Positions 1 to 11,278 of a stretch of DNA of 64,000 bases are shown in pieces. The notes under the pieces were generated by a model. It was not told the origin of the DNA. It searched no databases and was given only the letters and a program-made list of their open reading frames with translations. A program made the position numbers and the translations under genes. Origin of the DNA: Metamycoplasma hyosynoviae (lineage in GTDB: Bacteria; Bacillota_I; Bacilli_A; Mycoplasmatales; Metamycoplasmataceae); assembly GCF_004365165.1 (NCBI RefSeq), contig NZ_SOCH01000004.1, positions 62,001 to 126,000 of the forward strand. The letters are read 5' to 3'. How positions within the stretch are numbered: position 1 is the first letter of the stretch; the number at the start of each line of letters is the position of its first letter.

Positions 1-651
1 TGTTAAAGTTAAATTTTGAAATTGAAATTTATTTAATACCTCACCGCTTGGAATTGCTTTAATTTTATATGCACTAGGTGATGTATGCATTTGACTATTT
101 AAAGCAAATAAATCTAGAAAATCACCAAATTTATCAATTGTAATTCCATCTAAAGTTTTACCTTTGATAATATCTGTTGGAGCTTGTGGTTGGTTTTGAG
201 TTCCAAAGTTAGTAAATTGTTTTTCTTGTAGTTCTGAAGTTAAATTGTTTTTAGTATCTTTTATATTAAAAGATAGTTTTACAGTAGTTTCACTAGTTTT
301 TTCTACTTTTAGATTTTCATATTTATGTCCTTCTTTCAACGAAGGAATAGAGTATGCATCAGAAGTTAAAGCATCTTTTAATTCAATTTGTGAATTTTTT
401 AATTGGATTTGATCTTTTATTTCTTTAGCATAATTGTTTAAAATCTTCTGGTTTTCAACTTCTTGATTAGGATCAACTGGATCTTTTGGATCAGGTGTTG
501 GATTTGGATTGGGAGTTGGGTTTGGGGTTGGTGTAGGAGTTGGAGTAGGAGTAGGGTTCACCTGGACTTTTTTATTTCCGCATTTTGCAGCAACAACCAA
601 AGGAGTTGCTACAACAGGTAGCAACAAGATTGTGCTTAAATATTTTTTCAT
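1..651 (-). CDS. Pro-Thr-rich surface lipoprotein, 3' end cut by window edge
   Basis: Starts at ATG 649-651 and is open to the left edge (217 codons seen). The N-terminus has two Lys, a hydrophobic stretch and a lipobox ending VVAAKC (Cys24), so the product should be lipidated and displayed outside the membrane. K at -1 of the Cys is a known feature of M. bovis/agalactiae-type surface lipoproteins. Cys24 is followed by GNKK and a PT/PN repeat (about residues 31-54), then Lys/Glu-rich sequence with no recognised fold. The repeat looks like a flexible stalk. There is no clear Shine-Dalgarno just before the ATG. Lipoprotein nature is certain from the N-terminus; function unknown. Confidence 0.88.
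   Translation of the reverse strand, partial: MKKYLSTILLLPVVATPLVVAAKCGNKKVQVNPTPTPTPTPTPNPTPNPNPTPDPKDPVDPNQEVENQKILNNYAKEIKDQIQLKNSQIELKDALTSDAYSIPSLKEGHKYENLKVEKTSETTVKLSFNIKDTKNNLTSELQEKQFTNFGTQNQPQAPTDIIKGKTLDGITIDKFGDFLDLFALNSQMHTSPSAYKIKAIPSGEVLNKFQFQNLTLT
493..562 (-). repeat. Degenerate PT/PN codon repeat in lipoprotein stalk
   Basis: A run of CCN-ACN/AAN codons encodes PT repeated about five times, then PN/PT steps and PDPKDP. On the plus strand it reads as GTTGG/GTAGG-like units. Such short codon repeats can change copy number by slippage, which would alter stalk length without breaking the frame if whole 6-bp units change. Confidence 0.7.
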
Positions 652-809
652 TAATTATCTTTTAAATGGTGCCTTTTTAAATATATTCTATTATGTGAAT
701 TAATTATTATCGCTTGAAAAAGAAGAGATTCAAATTAGTTAGATATTAGAATTATCTAAATTGTATAACAAATAATTTAAATTATTTAAAAGATGAAAAT
801 TAAATGAAA

Positions 810-841
810 AATACAATATTGTACCCCCAATACTGTATTTT
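810..841 (-). terminator. Intrinsic terminator of metallopeptidase copy 1
   Basis: On the minus strand a 12-bp stem (AATACAGTATTG with CAATATTGTATT, one G-U pair) closes a loop of about six bases and runs into TTTTTC. It lies 53 bp after the stop of the first DUF885 gene. It differs from the hairpins behind copies 2 and 3. Confidence 0.8.
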
Positions 842-893
842 TTGTGTCGATAAAATTAATTCTTAATTTTTTATTCTAGTCTTTATGTAAGGA

Positions 894-3416
894 TTATTTT
901 TTGATTCCATATTCAGCTCTAACAATTGCAACAACTGCGTCCATTGGAAGCGCTGAGTTTCTTAATAATATATCAAAGAATTTCTTTGTATTTGTGTGGT
1001 TATCTTTGTTTACAAAGTCTTCACGTGATAATTTTGTAGTTGCTCTAACTTCTTCATATAAATCTTTTAGAATTTCTTTTCCTGAGTTATATGAAGTAGC
1101 TTGGCCTACAAAGTTTAGATATCTTTTAGCTTCAGATTCTTTATCTCCAACACCTAATGCTGAGTTATCTGACATATACTTACGTACTTTTTCAATTGAT
1201 CATCCACCAGTTAAATCAGCAGCACCTTTTACAGTAGCACCATGATAAGCAGTATCAAATAATAGACGCATATTTCTTAATTGAGCTTCATTTAATGCAC
1301 CAAAATATTGAAGCATATTACATAATTCGGCAGCAGCTTTAATTTTTGCACCTTCAGTGGTAAATACACTGTTTCCAGCTTCATTTACTTTATTATAGTA
1401 AACTCCACCATGAAGTGTTTTCATTTTTTGAGCTTCTGCACTCTTATTAACTTCTTCTTCTTTATCTCAATTGATATTAACATCTTTCAAGAAGCTAGTT
1501 ATACCATAAGATTTATTTCATCCAAAATCAGTTGGAAGCGAATCTAGATTTGTTGAAACATAATCAGGAGTTCCATAGAATTTAGCTTCAATTCCAAATC
1601 ATTCCATGAATAATGCTCAACCTTCAATGTATGAGGTGTAATCAAAGATACCAGGAGTTAATGCTATTTCATTACCATCTTTGTCTTTGAATTTGGTTAA
1701 GTGATGTTCAGCATACATTAATTGGTTGTGGTGTCCCATCATTGATTCGTGGTTTGCAAATGATGTTACTGATCATTTTTGTAGTCCATAATAAGGATCG
1801 GCATTGAACATAAAGTTTCTAACTGCTGTTTCATAGGCACCTACACCAGCAGCATCACGATCACCAAAATCATAGGTTTGCACACCATAATCAGGAACTG
1901 CTTTATCAAAGAATGTTCTACCATAATTTTGAGTAGCTTCTCTAAATTGATAGTAAGCTTTAAAACCTTCTAATGCACCATAGTAAAATTGACCATTTGT
2001 GATTCCACGATATTTTTGGTCTTTATTAGCAGGTTCTAATAAGTGGTTATAACCAAATTTTGTTAGTTCATCTCTGGCTGGTTTTAATTCAGTACTATCA
2101 AGAAGTTCTTTAACTTTAGCTTCAGAGTAGTATGATTTTTCTTCACGTCCAAAAAAGAATGATTCATCATTTAGTCATTTGATAAAATCAGGTAAATTTA
2201 CTTTTTTACCTTCTCTTACTTTTAATTCAACATCTTTGATGTCACCAGTAGCATTTTCATCGAATTTAATTTTTGGTTTTCAGTCAGCATCAGCTGATCC
2301 GGTTAATAAAGTAGCAACTTTGTCAGCTATTTTTGTCATATTTTCAGCAGCTGCTTTAGATGTGTTGTACCCTTTTTCAAATACTTGTTGGTCAGTTAAA
2401 TCAGAGGTTGTACACATTTTTAGCAGGTGGTTATAAATAGAAGCACCAGTTATTCCTTTAGCTTTAGCTTCATCAGATACTTCCATAAAACCAATACCAA
2501 CTTTTTCTTGTTTTAAGTCAGTTTCGGTTAATCCTACACCATAAAGAGTGGTTTTCTTCTTTTGACTATCTTCAAATTCAACAAAGTTTTCTTTTTCATT
2601 TAAAGAATTTTCTTTTAGAATTTTGAATTCATCAATGTTTTGACCCACACCATAAGTTGAAGCTTTATAGTAGTCATTTATATAATATTTATAGAAAGCT
2701 TTTGTATTAGGTCCAAAATCACCAGCATCAATTAAGTCATTTAGATTGATTTCTTTATTTGAAGTTTCTTTTAATCAATCTTCAATTTTTTTAGCTGATC
2801 CAGGGTTTCCAAATAGTGCTTGTCTTACAATTTGGTTAATTGCATTTTTGATTCATACTTTTGAAGGAACTATTTTTAATCTAACTGCTTCTTTTAAAGT
2901 ATCCAATCATTTTTTAGCAATTTCTTCAGTTTTAGGAACTGGTGCATTTCATGCATATCCTGATGATAGATAAGAAGATGCAGGACCTCAATTAAATCTA
3001 GCAAGTAGATACCTAATTCCACTAGTAAATGATGATTTTTGAAGTTCAAGGTTGTATTTAATACCTTTAATTCAAGCTAAAACGTTAGTGTTAATATCTT
3101 TGCCTAATTCTTTTCCTAAATATTCTGGGAATTCTTTTTCGATATTTGCAATTTGTTGGTCAATAATTTTAACTGCTTTATCAGCTTCTTCTTCTGTTGG
3201 AGCTGCTAAGAAAATATTTGCTTCTTTTAAGGCTTTTTGAGTATTTTCGTAAATTTCCTTAATTTTTTTAGCACTTTGAACTTCTTTTGTATCTTGTTTT
3301 ATTTCTGGTTTTGTTTCACCACATTTTTTAGAAAGAAGAGCAGTAGGTAAAATGCCTAAAATGCCCCCCCCCACAAGTCCAAGAGTTGAAAGTAACACTC
3401 TATTTTTCTGTTTCAT
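894..3416 (-). CDS. DUF885-type metallopeptidase lipoprotein, copy 1
   Basis: 840 aa with in-frame TGA as Trp. Signal peptide residues 1-31 (MKQKNRVLLSTLG...), lipidation Cys32 in LLSKKC. Catalytic signature HESMMGHHNQ at 556-565 (H556, E557, H562) and EGWALF from E598 match the zinc ligands and general base of DUF885 peptidases (usual form HEA-P-GHH-Q ... EGWALY). The C-terminus keeps the family blocks RLLFDTAYHG, FVGQATSYNSG and NSALPMDAV. Probably an extracellular peptidase; substrate unknown. It is the first of three tandem paralogues with separate promoter and terminator. Codons 15-18 contain nine consecutive G, absent from the paralogues, which could switch the gene on and off. Family call strong; activity inferred. 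Confidence 0.9.
3364..3372 (-). repeat. Homopolymer G9 in signal-peptide codons
   Basis: Nine C on the plus strand, read as GTG GGG GGG GGC (Val15-Gly18) in copy 1. At the same place copies 2 and 3 encode Gly-Gly with interrupted bases. In this AT-rich sequence such a tract is striking, and a one-base slip would frameshift before the lipobox. Confidence 0.9.
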
Positions 3417-3510
3417 ATATTTTGTTTTTCCTTTTAACCATCTGAATGGATTTTTATATAAATAGATGGTTTTGTGTTTGTTTAAATACTGAAATCTAAA
3501 TTTAATATTC

Positions 3511-3539
3511 GGACAAATTTGCCCTTACATAAAATTATA
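3511..3539 (-). promoter_or_regulatory. Promoter with dyad at start site, copy 1
   Basis: Minus-strand TATAAT (3539-3534), nine bases, then GGGCAAATTTGTCC, an almost perfect palindrome at the expected transcription start. The same layout precedes copies 2 and 3 and the pseudogene. The dyad could be an operator or a 5' end hairpin. The leader to the ATG is about 95 nt. Confidence 0.65.
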
Positions 3540-3604
3540 AAGGCTAAAAAAATAAAAATTTTTATCATGAATTTAAATTCAAAAAAAACTTTAAAAACAC
3601 TTAT

Positions 3605-3638
3605 TAAAATAAAAACCAGAGATTGCACTCTCTCTGGT
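3605..3638 (-). terminator. Intrinsic terminator of metallopeptidase copy 2
   Basis: Minus-strand hairpin ACCAGAGA / TCTCTGGT with an eight-base loop, followed by TTTTTATTTT. The 24-base hairpin is identical to the one behind copy 3, consistent with tandem duplication of the whole unit. Confidence 0.88.
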
Positions 3639-3699
3639 AAAAGTAAAACTTTAATTAGTCTTTAATTTAATTTATTTATTCTAGTTTATAAATTTTGAA

Positions 3700-6189
3700 T
3701 TATTTTTTGATTCCATATTCAGCTCTAACAATTGCAACAACTGCGTCCATTGGAAGTGCTGAGTTTCTTAATACTATATCAAAGAATTTTTTAGGATGTT
3801 CGTGATTGTTATTATTAATAAATTCTTCACGAGTAAGTTTTAAATGCGTTCTAACTTCTTCATATAAGTCTTTTAAAATTTCTTTTCCTGAGTTATATGA
3901 AGTAGCTTGACCTACAAAGTTTAGATATCTTTTAGCTTCAGATTCTTTATCTCCAACACCTAGCGCTGAGTTTTCTGACATATACTTACGTACTTGCTCA
4001 ATTGACATTCCGCCTTTTACATTTTCTATACCAGTTACACCTATTCCGTGGTAAGCAGTATCAAATAATAGACGCATATTTCTTAATTGAGCTTCATTTA
4101 AGGCACCAAAGTATTGAAGCATATTACATAACTCGGCAGAAGCTTTAATCTTGTCACCTTCATTTTTGAAGTTGGTGTTTGTAGCTTCTTTAACTTTATC
4201 GTAATATACACCACCATGAAGGGTTTTCATTTTTATAGCTTCTGGATTTTTATTAACTTCTTCATCTTTTGTTCAATCAACTTTAGCATTCTTTAAGAAT
4301 GAAGTAATACCATAAGATTTATCTCAACCAAAATCAGTTGGTAGTGTGTCTAAGTTTTGTGATTTATAATCAGGAGTACCATAGAATTTAGCTTCAATTC
4401 CAAATCATTCCATAAATAATGCTCAACCTTCAATGTATGAGGTGTAATCAAAGATACCAGGAGTTAAAGTAATTTCATTGCCTTTTCTATCTTTGAATTT
4501 GGTTAAGTGATGTTGAGCATACATCAATTGGTTGTGGTGTCCCATCATTGATTCGTGGTTTGCAAATGATGTTACTGATCATTTTTGTAGTCCATAGTAA
4601 GGGTCAACATTAAACATAAAGTTTCTTACATCTGTTTCATAAGCACCTACACCTGCAGCATCACGGTCATTAAAATCATAAGTTTGCACACCATAATCAG
4701 GAACGGCTTTATCAAAGAATGTTCTACCATAATTTTGAGTAGTTTCTCTAAATTGGTAGTAAGCCTTGAATCCTTCTAATGCACCATAGTAGAATTGACC
4801 ATTTGTAATTCCACGATATTTTTCATCTTTTTTCTCTAACAAGTGGTCATAACCAAATTTTGTTAATTCAGCTTTTGCTGGTTTTAGTTCAGGACTTTCA
4901 AGAAGTTCTTTAACTTTATCTGTTGAATAATAAGTTGATTCTTCACGTCCAAAGAAGAATGATTCATCATTTAATCATTTGATGAATTCAGGTAAGTTAA
5001 TGGTTTTGTCTTTTCTTACATTAACAGTCAAGTTTGTTTGTATGTTGGTACCATCAGCTTTTTCATCATATCTAATTTTTGGTGTTCAGTCAGCAGTTTC
5101 TGATCCTGTTAATAAGGTTGCAACTTTGTTTGCAATGGTTTTCATATTTTCAGCTGCTGCTTTAGATGTTTTGTAACCTTTTTCAAATACTTGTTGGTCA
5201 GTTAAATCAGAAGTTGTACACATTTTTAGTAAGTGGTTGTAAATAGAAGCACCTGTTATACCTTGTTTTTTAGCTTCTTCTGAAACTTCCATAAAACCAA
5301 TACCAACTTTGTCTTGTTTTAGGTCTTTATCAGTTAAACCCACACCATAAAGTTTAGTACCTTTATATACAACTGTGTTTTCAAGTTCTTTTAAAGTGTC
5401 GTTTTTCTTATAAAGTTTTAAATCTTTTAAATCTTCACCTTTACCATAAGTAGATGCATTGTAATAGTCATTTACATAATACTTATAGAATGCTTTTTGG
5501 TCAGCAGACATTTCAGATTTTTCAATTAATTCTAAAAGACTGATTTCTTCTTTAGTAGTGTCTTTTAATCATTCTTCAAATCCAGCTGGTGATTTTTTAT
5601 CATTATCAAAAATAGCTTGTTTTACTATTTGGTTAATTGCATTTTTGATTCATACTTTAGAAGGAACTATTTTTAGTGCAACAGCTTCTTTTAAAGTTTC
5701 TAATCATTTTTTAGCAACTTCATCAGTATTAGCAATAGGAGCATTTCAAGAATATCCTGATGATAGATAAGAAGAAGCTGGCCCTCAGTCTAACTTAGCA
5801 AGTAAGTATCTAATTCCACTAGTAAATGATGATTTTTGAAGTTCAAGGTTGTATTTAATACCTTTTATTCAGGCTAAAACGTTAGTGTCAATATCTTTGC
5901 CTAATTCTTTTCCTAAATATTCAGGAAATTCTTTTTCGATATTTGCAATTTGTTGGTCAATAATTTTAATTGCTTTAGCTGATTCTTCTTTTGTAGGAGA
6001 AGGAAGAAAAATATTTGCATCTTTTAAGGCTTTTTGAGTATTTTCATAAATTTCCTTAATCCTCCGTGCATTTTTAACTTCTTTTGTATCACTACATTGC
6101 TTAGATAGAAGTGCAGCAGGAAGAATTCCTACAAATACCCCTCCCATAAGCCCAAGTGTAGAAAATAATACTTTATTTTTCTGTTTCAT
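3700..6189 (-). CDS. DUF885-type metallopeptidase lipoprotein, copy 2
   Basis: 829 aa, TGA read as Trp. ATG 6189 (MKQKNKVLFST) was chosen over an upstream in-frame start at 6222 because it aligns with both paralogues and directly opens the signal peptide; Cys32 follows LLSKQ. Zinc motif HESMMGHHNQ starts at H545, second Glu of EGWALF at E587, the same spacing of 42 residues as in copy 1. The C-terminal blocks are nearly identical to copy 1, while residues about 33-300 diverge more. The intact motifs suggest an active enzyme. The gene is monocistronic, with its own dyad promoter and hairpin terminator. Confidence 0.9.
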
Positions 6190-6278
6190 ATATTTGTTAG
6201 TTTTCCTCTTAATTAAAACCATTTTTTATGAATTGTATATATAAATGATGGCTTTTTATTGAATTCTTTGATGTTTTG

Positions 6279-6306
6279 GGCAAAAATTGCCTTATATATA
6301 ATTATA
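6279..6306 (-). promoter_or_regulatory. Promoter with dyad at start site, copy 2
   Basis: TATAAT (6306-6301 read on minus), nine bases, then GGCAATTTTTGCC with five-base arms around TTT. The bases differ from copy 1 but the symmetry is kept, which suggests the dyad itself matters. Confidence 0.62.
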
Positions 6307-6374
6307 GTTGTATTTTTTTAAAAGATTTTTTCGTCATTTGAAATGGATGTAGAAAACCAAATTCATTGTCTTAA

Positions 6375-6408
6375 AAATAAAAAAACCAGAGATTGCACTC
6401 TCTCTGGT
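6375..6408 (-). terminator. Intrinsic terminator of metallopeptidase copy 3
   Basis: Hairpin ACCAGAGA...TCTCTGGT plus T-rich tail on the minus strand, base-for-base the same 24-nt hairpin as at 3615-3638. Confidence 0.88.
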
Positions 6409-6478
6409 AAAAGTAAAACTTTTAGTTAGCTCTTAATTTTATTAATTTAATTTCTTATTCTAATTTATAAATTTTGAA

Positions 6479-8992
6479 TTATTTTTTAGTAATTCCGTAT
6501 TCTGCTCTAACAATAGCAGCAACAGCATCTAATGGAAGAGCTGAGTTTCTTAAAACAATATCAAAGAATTTTTTAGGATGTTCGTGGTTATTGTGGTTAA
6601 CAAATTGTTCACGAGAAAGTTTTAGATGCCCTCTTACTTCTTCATATAAGTCTTTTAGAATTTCTTTTCCTGAGTTATATGCGGTAGCTTGTCCAACAAA
6701 GTTTAGATATCTTTTTGATTCTGATTCTCTATCACCAGCACCTAAAGCTGAGTTTTTAAGCATATATTCACGTGCTTGTTTAATTGACATTCCACCTTTT
6801 ACATCAGATACACCAGTAACTTCTCCTCCATGATAACCTGTATCAATTAATAGACGCATATTTCTTAATTGAGCTTCATTTAATGCACCAAAGTATTGAA
6901 GCATATTAATTAATTCAGCTGTAGCTTTTACTTTAGCAGCTTCTGTTTTAAATACGCTTGCTTCTGCTTCATTTATTTTGTCTCAGTAAATTCCACCATG
7001 AAGTTCTTTAATTTTCTTAACATCTTCATTTTTCTTAACATCTTCATCATTGTTTCAGTTAACTTTAGCATTCTTCAAGAATGAAGTTATACCATAAGAT
7101 TTATCTCAACCGAAATCAACTGGAAGTGAATCTAGATTTTTTGAAGCATAATCAGGAGTACCATAGAATTTAGTTTCAATACCAAATCATTCCATGAATA
7201 ATGCTCAACCTTCTAGATAAGCAGTATAGTTAAATGTATTTACAGGAAGTGAAACTTCTTGATTATTTTTATCTTTTAATTTCTTCAAGTGGTGTTCAGC
7301 ATACATCAATTGGTTGTGGTGTCCCATCATTGATTCGTGGTTTGCAAATGATGTTACTGATCATTTTTGTAGTCCATAGTAAGGGTCACAGTTGAACATA
7401 AAGTTTCTTACACTTGAATCATAAGCACCTACACCTGAGTTATTACGTTTTTTGTATTCATAGGTTTGAACACCATAATCAGGAACAATTTTATCAAAGA
7501 ATGTTTGACCATATTTTTGAGTTTGTTCTTTAAATTGGTAGTAAGCTTTGAAACCTTCTAGTGCACCATAGTAGAATTGTTCGTTTGTAATTCCACGGTA
7601 TGTTTGCTTCTTAGTTGTTTCATCTTTGATTAAATCATCATAACCAAATTTCTTTAGTTCAGCTCTAGCTGGTTTTAAGTGGTCGCCATTTAGAAGTTCT
7701 TTAACTCTTTCATCTGTATAATATTCTTTCTTTTCACGACCAAAGAAGAATGCTTCATCATTTAATCATTTACTGAATTCTGCAAGATCAACTTTACCAC
7801 TCACTCTTACATTAACAGTAACTTCTTGAATTGATCCGCCACCAGTTGCATCATATCTAATTTTTGGTTTTCAGTCTTTTGCTTTATCACCAGTAATTAA
7901 AGTAGCTACTTTATTAGCAATTTCCTTCATATTTTCAGCAGCAGAATGAGATGTCTTGTAACCTTTTTCAAATACTTGTTGATCAGATAAATCAGAAGTA
8001 GTACACATTTTTAACATGTGTCTGTAAATTGTTTGTCCAGTAACACCTTGTTTTTTAGCTTCTTCTGATACAGGCATATGACCAATTCCGACTTTTTCAG
8101 CAGTTAGATCTTTTTCTGTTAAACCTAATCCATAAAGTGGAGTTGTGCCATAGTATAAAGTATTTTCTATTTCTTGTGAAGTGCTATTATTAGTTTTTGT
8201 AAGTTTTAGTTCAGTAGCATTTTCACCAAGGCCATATTTAGAAGCTTTGTAGTAATCTGTTACATAGTATTTATAGAATTCTTTGATTTTCTCATCTACA
8301 TTTAATTTATCTATTAGATCTGTTAATTTTAATTCTTGTTGTGATGATTCTTTTACAAACTTGTCAAGTGTTTCTTTTGCACCTTCATTTTCAAGAAATG
8401 AATTTACTAATGAGTTAATAGTATTTTTAATAAATACTTTAGAAGGTACAATTTCTAGACTAACAGCTTCTTTTAAAGTAGCTAGTCATCTTTCAGCTTG
8501 AGTTTTGTCATATGGCTCAGGTGTTAAACCATAATATCCTGATGTAAGATATGAACTTGATGGTCCTCAATCCAATCTTCCAAGTAAGTATCTAATTCCA
8601 CTAGTGAATGATGATTTTTGAAGTTCAAGGTTGTATTGAATACCTTTTATTCAAGCAAGTACATCTGAGTTAATATCCTTGCCTAGTTTTTCACCTAAAT
8701 AGTGCGAAAATTCTGTTTTAATTTTGTCTAGATATTCTTGAACAATACCTGCTGCTTTTTGAGCTTCTTCTTTAGTTGGTCCAGCTAAATAAATGTTAGC
8801 TTTTTGTAATGCTTCTTCAGATTCTTTTTTGATTTCTAGAATCCTCCGCGCATCTTTCATAACTTCAGCAGAAACTTTGTCATCAGTTGTCTTGCCACAC
8901 TTTTTAGAAAGAAGCATAGCAGGTAGAATTCCAACAAATGCCCCTCCCATAAGACTAAGTGTTGAAATTAACACTTTATTTTTCTGTTTCAT
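6479..8992 (-). CDS. DUF885-type metallopeptidase lipoprotein, copy 3
   Basis: 837 aa in code 4. Signal peptide MKQKNKVLISTLSLMGG, Cys32 in LLSKKC. Zinc motif HESMMGHHNQ from H552, second Glu E594 in LEGWALF. The C-terminal blocks (RLLIDTGYHG, FVGQATAYNSG, NSALPLDAV) are the closest of the three to the consensus DUF885 pattern. It is the most divergent copy in the middle region, so it may be the oldest or have another substrate. Own promoter at 9056-9085 and terminator at 6375-6408. Role in peptide use or host-protein degradation is inference from family and surface position. Confidence 0.9.
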
Positions 8993-9055
8993 TTATATCG
9001 TTAATTTTTCCTCTTAAACCATTTGTTAATGGATTAATAATTCTTTAATATTGTT

Positions 9056-9085
9056 GGACAAATTTTGCCCTTATATAAAATTATA
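9056..9085 (-). promoter_or_regulatory. Promoter with dyad at start site, copy 3
   Basis: Minus strand TATAAT (9085-9080), nine bases, then GGGCAAAATTTGTCC. The -10 box and spacer length match copies 1 and 2. Confidence 0.63.
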
Positions 9086-9164
9086 ATGGGTAAAAAAATT
9101 TAAAATTTTTTATCATAAATTTAAATTAAAAAAAAGTGTTTAGAAAACATAATTTGAAATAAAA

Positions 9165-9191
9165 AAACCAGAGGATTTTGCTTTCTCTGAC
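9165..9191 (-). terminator. Decayed terminator of the fourth unit
   Basis: A degraded version of the ACCAGAGA/TCTCTGGT hairpin (plus strand reads ACCAGAGG...CTCTGACC), followed on the minus strand by seven T. It sits 40 bp after the pseudogene stop, as in the intact units. Confidence 0.55.
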
Positions 9192-9232
9192 CAAATAAAA
9201 CTTTAATTTGTTTTTGATTAGTAATTTATTTA

Positions 9233-9331
9233 TTATTTTTTAATTCTATATTTAACTCTTGCAATAGCAACAACCGCGTCCATTTGAAGTACTGTGTTTT
9301 TTAAGACAACATTAAAGAATTTCTTTTCCAT
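9233..9331 (-). pseudogene. Fourth DUF885 lipoprotein copy: 3' remnant fused to its promoter
   Basis: The last 32 codons read KKFFNVVLKNTVLQMDAVV... and end YRIKK, matching KKFFDIVLRNSALPMDAVV...YGIKK of copies 1 and 2. Just upstream (9363-9390) is a unit-type promoter, TATAAT then a dyad GGTA-N4-TACC. Everything between the leader and the last 30 codons is missing, so the unit lost about 2.4 kb by internal deletion. A 32-aa peptide could still be made but no function is implied. Confidence 0.85.
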
Positions 9332-9362
9332 ATAAATCTGATTAAATTCTTTGATATTTTTA

Positions 9363-9390
9363 GGTAAAACTACCCTTATATGAAATTATA
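9363..9390 (-). promoter_or_regulatory. Promoter with dyad of the deleted fourth unit
   Basis: Minus-strand TATAAT (9390-9385), ten bases, then GGTAGTTTTACC. Compared with the intact copies, C/G pairs in the arms have become T/A pairs on both sides, so pairing is preserved. Confidence 0.5.
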
Positions 9391-9434
9391 AATAAGCTAG
9401 TAATTTTCCAATTTTTAAAATATGTGTAAATATG

Positions 9435-9475
9435 AAAAAAGCACGAAATGATGTGGCAACATTTTCATACTTTTT
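9435..9475 (-). terminator. Terminator of the atp operon
   Basis: On the minus strand AGTATGAAA-ATGT pairs, with G-U pairs and a two-base bulge, with ACAT..TTTCGTGCT around a four-base loop, followed by TTTTTT. It starts about 16 bp after the atpC stop. Confidence 0.7.
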
Positions 9476-9490
9476 GAAAGTAAATTAGTG

Positions 9491-11273
<1,783 letters not shown>

Positions 11274-11278
11274 ACTAT

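Noticed and set aside
901-1245. Plus-strand ORFs opposite the metallopeptidase genes (also 2179-2436, 2746-2973, 5558-5770, 6474-6833)
   Set aside because: They repeat at the same relative place in each paralogue because the real minus-strand genes are conserved. They have no ribosome-binding sites and no recognisable domains.
894-3416. Apparent frameshifts or split genes in most long genes
   Set aside because: All breaks are TGA at Trp positions and the frame stays constant across the gene, as expected for code 4. Gene lengths come out as multiples of three.
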